DNA of 17,699 nucleotides from Deltaproteobacteria bacterium (GTDB lineage: Bacteria; Desulfobacterota; G020345765), in the NCBI GenBank assembly GCA_030616835.1, contig JAUWWP010000019.1:1-17699 (forward strand), in the 5' to 3' direction. The first letter of the stretch is position 1. The number at the start of each line of letters is the position of its first letter. Of the stretch, positions 6,441 to 12,528 are shown piece by piece. The notes beneath the pieces were generated by a model. That model was given only the letters and a program-made list of their open reading frames with translations. It was not told where the DNA came from and ran no database searches. The translations under genes and the position numbers were made by a program.

Positions 6441-7127
6441 TTAAAACCCATAAGTTAAGCCCGCAGTTGTTCTCCACTCTGAGCTGACATCATTGAAACC
6501 GATACCAACTCCTAAATCAAAGCTTAGAGCTTCCAGGACCCCTAAATTCCCCCCTAACAATCCTTCGAGAGGATCCTTCGTGTCGGAATAGGCATCGGCT
6601 TCACCAACAATCTCTCCAACCAGAACTAACTTTTCACCGAGCGGCAACTCAATCGCTCCGGAATAAGTAGTAACCCCTTTCTCGCCTACCTCCCCAGTCG
6701 CCTCATAGCCAAGATTCAGGTGGACAACCAATTGCCAAATCCCCCTGGTCAGAATACCATTAAGAGCATATTCTGAAGCCCCAAATCCGGAGGAAAAAGT
6801 CAGGGAAGCTCCTGGAACATTTTCTTTTTCCTTCAAAAGAGCAAACTTCACTCCCACTTCCGTACCACCTAACCCCTCTTCAGGTTCAATCTCATAGGGG
6901 ACGCCAACACAAAAATCGAACTTCTCGGTTAGTCCGTGTTTAAGAGAAACACCTATTAACTGACTCTCACCAGCATCCTGATATTTAGCAAAGTCGTGCC
7001 CCACCTCGGTCTCAAACGTCTCCCGGTCAACCGTTCCGGCATCATCGGTGCTAAGTGGCCTGGCGGCAAAGCACGGTGAGGCAAACAATAATATCCCAAG
7101 AATATTTACTAATGTCTTTCTGAACAT
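6441..7127 (-). CDS. Outer-membrane beta-barrel protein linked to nickel uptake
   Basis: A 228-residue secreted protein. It has a signal peptide (Lys4 then a hydrophobic run, cleavage likely after FASPCFA near residue 22). The body has alternating hydrophobic/polar strands and many glycines (EVGVKFALL, ASLTFSSGFGAS, LVVHLNLGYEA). It ends in Phe (GLTYGF), the terminal aromatic residue used for outer-membrane assembly. It resembles the 'phenol-degradation MetA/transporter' type of barrel in a general way, and the family is not certain. The ATG at 7127 has AGAAGG 8 nt upstream. A GTG 9 bp earlier overlaps that site. Lying between nikR and nikM, it may be a nickel porin or receptor. That role is inferred from position only. 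Confidence 0.75.
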   Translation of the reverse strand: MFRKTLVNILGILLFASPCFAARPLSTDDAGTVDRETFETEVGHDFAKYQDAGESQLIGVSLKHGLTEKFDFCVGVPYEIEPEEGLGGTEVGVKFALLKEKENVPGASLTFSSGFGASEYALNGILTRGIWQLVVHLNLGYEATGEVGEKGVTTYSGAIELPLGEKLVLVGEIVGEADAYSDTKDPLEGLLGGNLGVLEALSFDLGVGIGFNDVSSEWRTTAGLTYGF

Positions 7128-7163
7128 AGGAATCACCTTCTTTCTACCTCAGCAATAAATTTA

Positions 7164-7202
7164 GTGCATACGATTTTTAAATTCGTGTTACCATAATGGT
7201 AA
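7164..7202 (-). promoter_or_regulatory. Candidate NikR operator/promoter region of the nickel operon
   Basis: In the 88-bp gap between nikR and the barrel gene, the minus strand reads GTAACACGAAT, an A-rich spacer, then TCGTATGCAC. This is an imperfect dyad with the ACGAAT...TCGTAT core seen in the E. coli NikR site GTATGA-N16-TCATAC, spaced about one base shorter. Next to it is a perfect 7-bp dyad, TTACCATAATGGTAA (7188-7202). Position and resemblance support an operator, and binding is unproven. Confidence 0.4.
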
Positions 7203-7215
7203 AAAAATATAGGTG

Positions 7216-7635
7216 CTAAGTTAGTTCCTTCCCGGTTGTCGTCAATGTCAGCTTTCCGTGCTTTACCCCGCGGGTGCTAATCAGGCGATCCCCCAGGCTC
7301 TTGATCTCATCCCCCCTGCCCCTCAGGATCAGGACTTCGAGGCAGTTATGCTCATCAATATGGACATGGAGTGCGGAGACAATAGTGGCATGATTCTTAT
7401 GCTGTGCCTCCGTAAGCCTCTGTGCCAGCTCCCTTGAGGTGTGGTCGTAGACCAGGGTAAGGGCTCCCATCGCCTCCTTCTTTCCACCGGTCCATTCCTC
7501 TTCCACCAGTTTGTCCCGGATCAGGTCCCGGACCGCTTCGGAGCGGTTGGTATAGCCCCGGCGGGCAATGAAACTGTCGAACCTCTCCCGGAGGCCGGAA
7601 TCAATTGATATCCCAATTCGCTCAACACTACCCAT
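7216..7635 (-). CDS. nikR: Nickel-responsive regulator NikR
   Basis: A 139-residue repressor of nickel uptake genes. Residues 1-50 form a ribbon-helix-helix DNA-binding domain (VERIGISIDSGLRERFD, then RSEAVRDLIRDKL). Residues 55-135 form the ACT-like nickel-sensing domain. All four high-affinity nickel ligands are present: His79, His90, His92 and Cys98, in HVHIDEHNCLEV. These match E. coli His76, His87, His89 and Cys95 with a constant offset of three. AAGGAG stands 6 nt before the ATG, and a consensus promoter lies about 50 bp upstream. The gene heads the same-strand run barrel-nikM-nikN-nikQ-nikO. It probably represses that unit, and perhaps itself, when nickel is ample. Confidence 0.96.
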   Translation of the reverse strand: MGSVERIGISIDSGLRERFDSFIARRGYTNRSEAVRDLIRDKLVEEEWTGGKKEAMGALTLVYDHTSRELAQRLTEAQHKNHATIVSALHVHIDEHNCLEVLILRGRGDEIKSLGDRLISTRGVKHGKLTLTTTGKELT

Positions 7636-7682
7636 AGAAACTCCTTGAAAAATGTTATTACGATTTCCAAAAATGTAGCACC

Positions 7683-7711
7683 ATTATAAATGCACCTAAT
7701 AAACCTGTCAA
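7683..7711 (-). promoter_or_regulatory. Consensus sigma-70 promoter for nikR
   Basis: On the minus strand, TTGACA (7706-7711) and TATAAT (7683-7688) are separated by exactly 17 bp, a full match to the housekeeping consensus. Transcription would start near 7676, about 40 nt before the nikR ATG. GGTGC occurs just before and just after the -10 box as a short direct repeat, possibly a binding site. Confidence 0.85.
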
Positions 7712-7756
7712 GGGTTTTTTGCCTGGAACTCAGGACAAGAGTAGGGGTGGACCTCT

Positions 7757-7871
7757 CCTTCGACCCCGCCAAAGGCGGGGCTCAGGACAGGCTCTGTCCA
7801 CCCTTACCTGTCCTTAGACGTGTCCTGAGGAACTCGAAGGAAGAGATGAAGTCCTGAGGAGGACGAAGGGC
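7757..7871. repeat. Cluster of dispersed TCCTGAG/TCGAAGGA repeats
   Basis: Several members of the family at 1062-1105 are packed together: CCTTCGACCCCGCC with GGCGGGGCTCAGGACAGG (a hairpin), then TGTCCTGAGGAACTCGAAGG and TCCTGAGGAGGACGAAGGG. With the short coding remnant after it, this accounts for most of the gap between nikR and the toxin gene. Confidence 0.6.
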
Positions 7872-7985
7872 ATCTCTATTTCCTATTTCTTCCTGCTATC
7901 AGCTAATTTCTATCTAAGGAGGCTTGATGAAAGGGTGTCGGAGGAAATGGGGCTCAAGAAGATCCTGGAACTGTTAAGTGACTAA
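7872..7985 (+). pseudogene. Possible C-terminal gene remnant
   Basis: A frame ending at TAA 7983-7985 reads like the helical tail of a protein (RLDERVSEEMGLKKILELLSD). It has no start or domain of its own and runs back into repeat DNA. It may be the stump of a gene cut by repeat insertion. Alternatively, a short 16-codon ORF with a good ribosome-binding site (AAGGAGG) starts at 7927 in another frame. Neither reading is well supported. Confidence 0.2.
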
Positions 7986-8013
7986 GGGAAACTCAGACCT
8001 CGATGTCTTTATT

Positions 8014-8370
8014 TTATTTGAAGGACGAAAGAAAACGCTTATAAATATCCCATAATTGTTCAGATGAAAAAGCTTCCCTTTCGCTTTTTGGATATATAGT
8101 TAATAAATATACTTCATCAGGTCTTTCAGTATCATCAAAATAAAAAATTATTCTAAAACCTCCTTTTTTGCCTCGCCTCATATCTCTACTGCCAACTCTG
8201 GTTTTCCAAAGCTTTCTTTTGAATCCAGGTATGGCAAGAGCTCTCTGAGTTTTTACCTGATTAAATTCTTCGTAAAATTTATTTAAGTCTTCTCTTATCC
8301 CGGGATATGCACTCTCTAATCTTTTAATATCTTTTTTAAAATCATCAGAACAAATAAAGGCAAATTCCAT
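8014..8370 (-). CDS. RelE/HigB-family toxin-like protein
   Basis: A 118-residue protein of the RelE/ParE toxin superfamily, whose typical members cleave mRNA on the ribosome. The diagnostic core is RRGKKGGFRIIFYFDD followed by VYLLTIYPKSEREAF, close to the PF06296-type RelE toxins. Residues 1-45 give the usual N-terminal helices (FKKDIKRLESAYPGIREDL). The ATG directly follows the stop codon of the upstream gene (TAA then ATG, no gap), so the two are translationally coupled. The region is much more AT-rich than its neighbours, suggesting transfer. No classical antitoxin (AbrB, HTH or RHH) is adjacent on either side. A solitary or decaying toxin is the alternative reading. Confidence 0.8.
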   Translation of the reverse strand: MEFAFICSDDFKKDIKRLESAYPGIREDLNKFYEEFNQVKTQRALAIPGFKRKLWKTRVGSRDMRRGKKGGFRIIFYFDDTERPDEVYLLTIYPKSEREAFSSEQLWDIYKRFLSSFK

Positions 8371-8820
8371 TTAGGCAGTCTTTTGCTCAATAGCTCCAAT
8401 AGCATTTTGTAACTTGGCTTTATTCTCTAAAACATAAGCAATAGAATCTATATGTTCGTCAACCTCTTCAAGCAACTTATTTATAGAATTACGAAATAAG
8501 CAAAATTGTCGGTATTCCTTTAGCGTATAATAGTATAATAAAAAGACATCATTTATCCATTTTAGAGTTTCTGTTTCTTCTATATAGGGGAGTGCAGGAA
8601 CAATTATACTGATATGCTTTTTAAAGAAATATGGAGCAATTTGCGCAAATATTAAAATAAAAGGAAAAAGAATGGGAAGCAATAAAGACTCTATGCCTCT
8701 TATAGTGATTCCCTTAGTAGATTGCAATAATGAAAAAAATACTGAATCTATTCTAATTTTTACCTTAAAATTATCTAATTCCGCTGTAAGGGTTTCTATT
8801 GCAAAAGAAGGATTATTCAT
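8371..8820 (-). CDS. Unrecognised membrane protein, partner of the RelE-like toxin
   Basis: A 149-residue protein I do not recognise. Residues about 43-65 form one strong hydrophobic segment (LLLPILFPFILIFAQIAPYFF). Residues 100-149 look helical and charged (NSINKLLEEVDEHIDSIAYV), possibly a coiled coil. The N-terminal 30 residues are amphipathic. It lacks any visible DNA-binding motif, yet it sits where an antitoxin normally lies, upstream of and abutting the toxin gene. GGAGGG 6 nt before the ATG makes the start secure. An inverted repeat lies 17-42 bp upstream. It may be an unusual antitoxin, an unrelated cargo gene, or a membrane-bound effector. I cannot choose between these from sequence. 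Confidence 0.6.
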   Translation of the reverse strand: MNNPSFAIETLTAELDNFKVKIRIDSVFFSLLQSTKGITIRGIESLLLPILFPFILIFAQIAPYFFKKHISIIVPALPYIEETETLKWINDVFLLYYYTLKEYRQFCLFRNSINKLLEEVDEHIDSIAYVLENKAKLQNAIGAIEQKTA

Positions 8821-8836
8821 ATTAGCCCTCCAATAC

Positions 8837-8862
8837 TTTTTAGATATTACAGTATCTAAAAA
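8837..8862 (-). promoter_or_regulatory. Perfect inverted repeat upstream of toxin operon
   Basis: TTTTTAGATA, a 6-nt spacer, then TATCTAAAAA: a perfect 10-bp dyad 17-42 bp before the start codon of the gene at 8371-8820. Its place suits an autoregulatory operator, as in many toxin-antitoxin operons. A 5'-leader hairpin, or a terminator for something upstream, is also possible because of the T run. Confidence 0.5.
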
Positions 8863-8964
8863 ACTATTAGTAATTCCTAACTAAGGTTCCCACTAAAAAT
8901 AATAATCTTATTTCTTGTCTATGTCAAGCTCAGCTAAGGAATTTGCGTTGTAGTATTTTTTCTA

Positions 8965-9115
8965 TCCCCCTCCCCTCAAGCCTACTTCGCCGTAACGGCT
9001 ACGAAGGCCAAGTCCCCTCCCGCCAGGGGAGGGGATTGGGGTGGAGCATATAGATTGCAAAATGAAAAATGCAAAGGTAATAAATTTCTGATCTGAAATC
9101 TGAAATCTAAAATCT
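8965..9115. repeat. Composite repeats between toxin operon and membrane hydrolase
   Basis: The first part (8965-9047) has CCTACTTCGCCGTAACGGCTACGAAGG, in itself a hairpin, and a CCCCTCCC/GGGAGGGG hairpin related to the repeats at 1205 and 5641. The second part (9050-9115) is A-rich, with short units (GAAAAATGCAAA; TCTGAAATCTGAAATCTAAAATC) like those upstream of 9884. No gene is seen between 8821 and 9136. Confidence 0.5.
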
Positions 9116-9136
9116 TTAATGGAGATGGGCAGCTTC

Positions 9137-9883
9137 TTATAGAATCTCTTTCTGCCAGAGGATAAATACCTTTTTGCTGACGCGGGTAAAGCGATTGCAG
9201 ATCGAGCTGCCAAGGAGCTGACGCTGATAGGCTGACCACTGGGTGCGGTCCAGGTAGTGCGAGGCACGGACATATCGGACTGTCTCGCCGAGAGCGGCGA
9301 GGTTGAGCAATACCAGGAGGATCATCAGGGAATTGCGCAGCCGGCCATGGCGGAGGAAGTGGCTTAGACCAAGCAGCACCAGCGAGATTATGAAAATCTG
9401 GGAGAGGAAGAAAATCAGGTAGTAATTAATCCACCAGACCCTGCTCCAGCCGCCGAAGATTAGATCGCTGAATGGCCAAAAGAGCTTTAACCCGAGCCAG
9501 TGACCCGGTGGGGTAGGAAGATCACCTAATAGGTGAATTATTGAACCGAAATAGATCAGCAACGATTCCTGGACAAATCGTCTGGTCTCTGCCTTTTTCC
9601 CGAATAGACGGCGAACACTCAGGCTTAGGGCTGCAATCACTATGGCGATCAGTGCCATCCCGGAAAGCAAGTGCATCGCCCCGTGATGAGAGTACCAGAT
9701 AGTACCATAATAAGTCTTGTGACTGAACAAGATCGTTATCCCGTCCATATCCGGCAATAATGCACCGAGCCCAACCAGGAAAACTGAGGTGCCTGGCCGG
9801 ATGCTGAACTTTTTCTCCAGAATTGGTGCGGCAACGCACCCAGCGCAGACGCCGGTGAGCATGTGAGTCAGCAGGGTCATCAT
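9137..9883 (-). CDS. Membrane-bound metal-dependent hydrolase (YdjM/DUF457 family)
   Basis: A 248-residue polytopic membrane protein of the YdjM/LexA-binding-like family (PF04307). The conserved metal-site residues are in place: His7 in LLTHMLTG, Asp45 and Asp47 in LLPDMDG, His66, His67 and His71 in SHHGAMH, and His117 and Asp121 in HLLGDLPT. About five hydrophobic helices surround them. The family is annotated as a phospholipase-like hydrolase of the inner membrane, and the true substrate is unknown. The ATG at 9883, or the next codon ATG, has no ribosome-binding site. Instead an AT-rich repeat reaches up to the start codon, so native upstream DNA may have been replaced. No same-strand partner suggests a pathway. 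Confidence 0.85.
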   Translation of the reverse strand: MMTLLTHMLTGVCAGCVAAPILEKKFSIRPGTSVFLVGLGALLPDMDGITILFSHKTYYGTIWYSHHGAMHLLSGMALIAIVIAALSLSVRRLFGKKAETRRFVQESLLIYFGSIIHLLGDLPTPPGHWLGLKLFWPFSDLIFGGWSRVWWINYYLIFFLSQIFIISLVLLGLSHFLRHGRLRNSLMILLVLLNLAALGETVRYVRASHYLDRTQWSAYQRQLLGSSICNRFTRVSKKVFILWQKEIL

Positions 9884-9986
9884 TCAAAAATGAAAAATGA
9901 AAAATGCAAATTGCAAATGCCTGTCCTGAGCGAAGTCGAAGGGATTGATTTGGGATTTGAACCACGAATTTCACAAATTTCACGAA
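9884..9986. repeat. Repeat patch upstream of the DUF457 gene
   Basis: Short units (AAAAATGAAAAATGAAAAATGC, TTGCAAATGC) are followed by a TGTCCTGAGCGAAGTCGAAGG fragment (9920-9943) and CCACGAATTTCACAAATTTC ACGAA (9961-9985). That last piece recurs in inverted form at 17579-17603. The stretch to 10105 holds no gene that I can support. Confidence 0.55.
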
Positions 9987-10105
9987 GAAATTTTTCCCTT
10001 TGGGATTTGGTCATTGGGATTTGATTGATTTGAGAATTGGTATTTTGCTTCGTTCAGCCCCCCCTTGGGGAAAGTAGTTATTACCATGTCCGAATCACCA
10101 GTTTC

Positions 10106-10912
10106 CTATTTCCCGGTGAATTTAGGGGTTCGCTTTTCCATAAATGCCTGGAAGGCCTCAACGACATCCTCGGAAGGAAGAATCGCCGCATTTTTCTGGG
10201 CGACAAAGTTGAGCCCGGCATAGACCCCCTGATCCCGACTGTAATTAAGAACCTCCTTGGCGCCCTGAACCGCCAAGGGGGAGCAAAAGGCAATCTCGTC
10301 CGCCATTTTTTTGGCCTCTTGATACATGGTTTCCCGATCAGCATACATGTGGGTAATAAGACCGAACTCCAAAGCCTCCCCGGCATTAAAATCCCTCCCG
10401 GTCAGAACCAGTTCCCGGGTCCTACCCTGACCGATGATATGGGGAAGACGCTGGAGGGTGCCGAGATCGGCAACCATCGCCATTTTGGTCTCCCGGATCG
10501 CAAAGACAGCATCCCGGCTGGCCAGACGAATATCACAGGCACAAATCAGATCCACTCCCCCACCGATACAGTGGCTGTGGATCGCGGCAATTACCGGTTT
10601 GCGGCACTGCTCGATCACACTCATACTGTCCTGAAGCCTCTGGATGTCAGATTTGAATTTCTCCCTGCTGGCAGCAGTAGGGGACTGAAAGAGCTCAGCG
10701 GACTCGGTTAAATCCAATCCGGCAGTGAAACTTTTTCCTTCTCCCTTGATAATAACAACCCTGACCGATGGATCTTCATCAAATTCCGGAAAGATCTCTA
10801 ATAGCCGGCTGAAAAAGGCCGGGTTCATTGCATTTCGTTTCTCCGGACGATTTAGAGTGAGCCAGGTAATATGATCCTCTTTAGTGATTTGAAACGGTTG
10901 ATTGCTCTTCAT
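10106..10912 (-). CDS. Enoyl-CoA hydratase/isomerase, dienoyl-CoA isomerase-like
   Basis: A 268-residue crotonase-fold enzyme acting on acyl-CoA thioesters. The first oxyanion-hole segment is SFTAGLDL (61-68) and the second CIGGGVDL (115-122). Asp121, Glu141 and Asp149 (ETKMAMVADLGTLQRLP) have the same spacing (20, then 8) as the acidic triad of rat delta3,5-delta2,4-dienoyl-CoA isomerase. I therefore favour isomerisation of dienoyl-CoA over simple hydration. The ATG at 10912 has a strong GAGGAGG upstream. The frame stays open for 67 codons before it, but that extension runs through repeats and is not family-like. No other beta-oxidation gene lies nearby, so its pathway is open (fatty or aromatic acid breakdown). 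Confidence 0.92.
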   Translation of the reverse strand: MKSNQPFQITKEDHITWLTLNRPEKRNAMNPAFFSRLLEIFPEFDEDPSVRVVIIKGEGKSFTAGLDLTESAELFQSPTAASREKFKSDIQRLQDSMSVIEQCRKPVIAAIHSHCIGGGVDLICACDIRLASRDAVFAIRETKMAMVADLGTLQRLPHIIGQGRTRELVLTGRDFNAGEALEFGLITHMYADRETMYQEAKKMADEIAFCSPLAVQGAKEVLNYSRDQGVYAGLNFVAQKNAAILPSEDVVEAFQAFMEKRTPKFTGK

Positions 10913-10940
10913 CTCTACCTCCTCTTTTCTTTTTAATTCA

Positions 10941-10980
10941 GGGAATAGCACGGAATAGCAAGGAATAGCAGGGAATAGCA
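10941..10980. repeat. Tandem repeat, 4 x 10 bp
   Basis: Four exact-length units of NGGAATAGCA (first base G, C, A, G) begin 28 bp before the crotonase start, inside its likely 5' leader. The period equals about one helical turn. Strand slippage could change the number. Confidence 0.85.
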
Positions 10981-11070
10981 GGGACTGTAATTCTCTTTGG
11001 TTGCGTTTTCCTTCACGCTCATCGATAATTTGCTTTCTGATTTCATCCGTAACCGCTTTACGAATCACGA

Positions 11071-11094
11071 CCTGTCCTGAGCCTGTCGAAGGAT
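11071..11094. repeat. CCTGTCCTGAGCCTGTCGAAGGAT repeat fragment
   Basis: One short member of the dispersed family described at 1062-1105. Apart from this and the tandem repeat, the gap 10913-11232 shows nothing I can name. Confidence 0.6.
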
Positions 11095-11232
11095 GCCAGC
11101 TGCGCAACCTCAACCGATAGACTCAACCAATATTTAATAGTATCCTTAAGCCTGCTCAACCTTCTTATACCACGAAGACCTGAGAAAGGGAAGCAAGGAA
11201 GAATGAATCAGTAAGCGGGGTAAATTGAAGGA

Positions 11233-11330
11233 TGGCGGAAGTGCATGGGAATCGAACCCACCCGGGACGCTCTTCACGCCCCACACCGGATTTGAAGTCC
11301 GGGGCGATCACCAGAATCACTCGCACTTCC
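11233..11330 (-). tRNA. selC: Selenocysteine tRNA, anticodon UCA
   Basis: The minus strand folds as a tRNA-Sec of 95 nt plus an encoded CCA (11233-11235). It has an 8-bp acceptor stem (GGAAGTGC with GCACTTCC) and discriminator G. The anticodon stem CCGGA/TCCGG holds the loop CTTCAAA with UCA at 11293-11295. A long extra arm (TGTGGGGCG... to ...GTCCC) and a T-arm with GGTTCGATTCC follow. The UCA anticodon, 8-bp acceptor and large variable arm separate it from tRNA-Ser. The organism should therefore make selenoproteins. The partner genes selA, selB and selD are not in this window. Confidence 0.96.
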
Positions 11331-11339
11331 GCTTTCTGT

Positions 11340-11368
11340 ATTCTCTCAAATTACCCTTTCCCTGTCAA
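11340..11368 (-). promoter_or_regulatory. Promoter of selC
   Basis: TTGACA (11363-11368), 17 bp, then GAGAAT (11340-11345, 4 of 6 to consensus) on the minus strand. It ends 9 bp before the tRNA 5' end, so transcription would begin at or near the mature tRNA. Confidence 0.7.
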
Positions 11369-11508
11369 TGGAAATACTCTGATACAGATTGTAGATTTCA
11401 GATTTTAGATCTGGAGTCTGCAATCTATTACCTTTGCAATTTGCCTTCGGGGGGGGCTCCAGGCTACATTTTAACTGGTTAATTCCGAGTTGTTATTTCG
11501 GGAGAAAA

Positions 11509-11537
11509 TTGACAAAATTTATTAGGAGGCATAAGAT
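11509..11537 (+). promoter_or_regulatory. Promoter of the DUF3800 gene
   Basis: TTGACA (11509-11514), 17 bp, TAAGAT (11532-11537). Transcription would begin near 11544, leaving a leader of about 75 nt before the ATG at 11619. The rest of the gap 11369-11618 has only short A/T-rich repeats. Confidence 0.6.
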
Positions 11538-11618
11538 AAAACTCATCAATTCCTTAGGATTGAGGCGATAAGAGCTTAATAAGAAAAAAGGCTCATTAGC
11601 GGAGTAGGATAAATCTTC

Positions 11619-12410
11619 ATGAAAAGACGATTTAGGCTTTATCTGGATGAGTCTGGAGATCATACATATCATGATTTAGATAACGAGGCTAAGAGGTATC
11701 TGGGCTTAATTGGTTGCTTTATCGAAAGCGAAGTATATAGAGCAACCTTCCATCCAACTTTAGAGGCGCTTAAACAAAAGTATTTCCCCCACAATCCTGA
11801 TGAACCCGTAATATTTCATAGAAAAGATATAGTCAACCGGCATGGTCCTTTTAAGCGATTAAGAGACTCTGTATTGCAAGAAGCATTTAATAAGGATTTG
11901 CTATCTTTCTTTAAGGAACAGGACTATGAAATTATCATGGTTGTGATAGATAAGAAAGCCCATATTGAACGGTATCAACAGGCGGCTTTTCACCCTTATC
12001 ACTTCTGTTTGGTAGCAATGATGCAACGATATTGTGGTTTTTTAAATTTTAATAGTGCTCAAGGGGATGTTTTAGCTGAAAGTAGAGGAGGAACTGAAGA
12101 CAGACAATTAAAAGAGGCTTACAGGAGAGTTTACAATAGTGGCACGCATTTCCGTCATGCAGAATTTTTTCAACATGTCCTAACAAGCAAGGAGATTAAA
12201 CTAAAACAAAAGATTGCAAACATAGCTGGCTTGCAAATAGCAGATCTTTTGGCGTATCCTTTAAAGCAGGAAATTTTATATGAGAATAATAGAATTCCTT
12301 CTATTGAAGATACATTTGGTCAAGAGATATGTAAGGCAGTCATTGGGAAATACAATCGCCAAGTTTATATGGGAAAAATTTATGGGTATAACAAGATCTT
12401 CATAAAATGA
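11619..12410 (+). CDS. DUF3800 domain protein
   Basis: A 263-residue protein of the DUF3800 family (PF12686), thought to have an RNase H-like nuclease fold. The family signature YLDESGDH sits at the N-terminus (Asp10, Glu11). Further acidic residues follow in order: Asp111 (VVIDK), Glu154 and Asp161 (AESRGGTEDRQL), and Asp209 in LQIADLLAYP, the usual closing motif. Together they could form a metal-binding catalytic centre. The ATG has GGAGTAGGA upstream. The gene is clearly more AT-rich than its neighbours, fitting the patchy, mobile distribution of the family. Function is undetermined: links to defence and to structured RNAs are known for relatives. A small convergent RNA gene overlaps its stop codon (12404-12479). 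Confidence 0.9.
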   Translation: MKRRFRLYLDESGDHTYHDLDNEAKRYLGLIGCFIESEVYRATFHPTLEALKQKYFPHNPDEPVIFHRKDIVNRHGPFKRLRDSVLQEAFNKDLLSFFKEQDYEIIMVVIDKKAHIERYQQAAFHPYHFCLVAMMQRYCGFLNFNSAQGDVLAESRGGTEDRQLKEAYRRVYNSGTHFRHAEFFQHVLTSKEIKLKQKIANIAGLQIADLLAYPLKQEILYENNRIPSIEDTFGQEICKAVIGKYNRQVYMGKIYGYNKIFIK

Positions 12411-12432
12411 AAAACCCCATAAAAATGGGGTT
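12404..12432 (-). terminator. Intrinsic terminator of the antisense small RNA
   Basis: On the minus strand, AACCCCAT, loop TTTT, ATGGGGTT form an 8-bp stem followed by TTTCATTTT. The T-rich tail lies on the minus-strand side. On the plus strand the stem is followed by CCTCACG, so it would terminate DUF3800 mRNA only weakly. The tail overlaps the DUF3800 stop codon (12408-12410). Confidence 0.65.
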
Positions 12433-12479
12433 CCTCACGCTAACCCTTTACGGGTCATCCACCTCCAATATTTTGGATT
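12405..12479 (-). ncRNA. Candidate DUF3800-associated structured small RNA
   Basis: About 75 nt lie between a near-consensus minus-strand promoter and an intrinsic terminator. The body contains a small hairpin TCCAA/TTGGA (12464-12477), then GGAGGTGGATGACCCGTAAA with a hairpin ACCC/GGGT (12443-12455), GCGTGAGG, and the terminator stem. No ORF is present. From memory, conserved RNAs next to DUF3800 genes (the DUF3800 motifs) were predicted by comparative genomics, and this fits in location and compact fold. I cannot confirm which class, or which strand those models use. Confidence 0.55.
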
Positions 12480-12485
12480 AAGTCT

Positions 12486-12515
12486 AATATAGCATAATTT
12501 AAAAAATTATGTCAA
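12486..12515 (-). promoter_or_regulatory. Antisense promoter facing the DUF3800 gene
   Basis: TTGACA (12510-12515), 18 bp, TATATT (12486-12491) on the minus strand. It points away from the symporter gene and into the 3' end of DUF3800, and would start RNA near 12479. No minus-strand protein gene lies downstream before 11330, so the likely product is the small RNA. Confidence 0.7.
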
Positions 12516-12528
12516 GAAAATAATTATT

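Noticed and set aside
10941..10980. Possible CRISPR-like array
   Set aside because: Units are 10 bp with no spacers, and no cas genes are present. No other regularly spaced repeat exists in the window.
10913..11113. 67-residue N-terminal extension of the crotonase
   Set aside because: It runs through the 10-bp tandem repeats and a dispersed repeat. A strong GAGGAGG precedes the ATG at 10912, which gives a normal family length.
11225..11482. 85-residue ORF over the tRNA-Sec gene
   Set aside because: It is an accidental frame through the tRNA and repeats on the opposite strand; no protein features.
12413..12432. Strong terminator of DUF3800 on the plus strand
   Set aside because: The stem is there but the T-rich tail is on the minus-strand side, so I assigned it to the antisense RNA.
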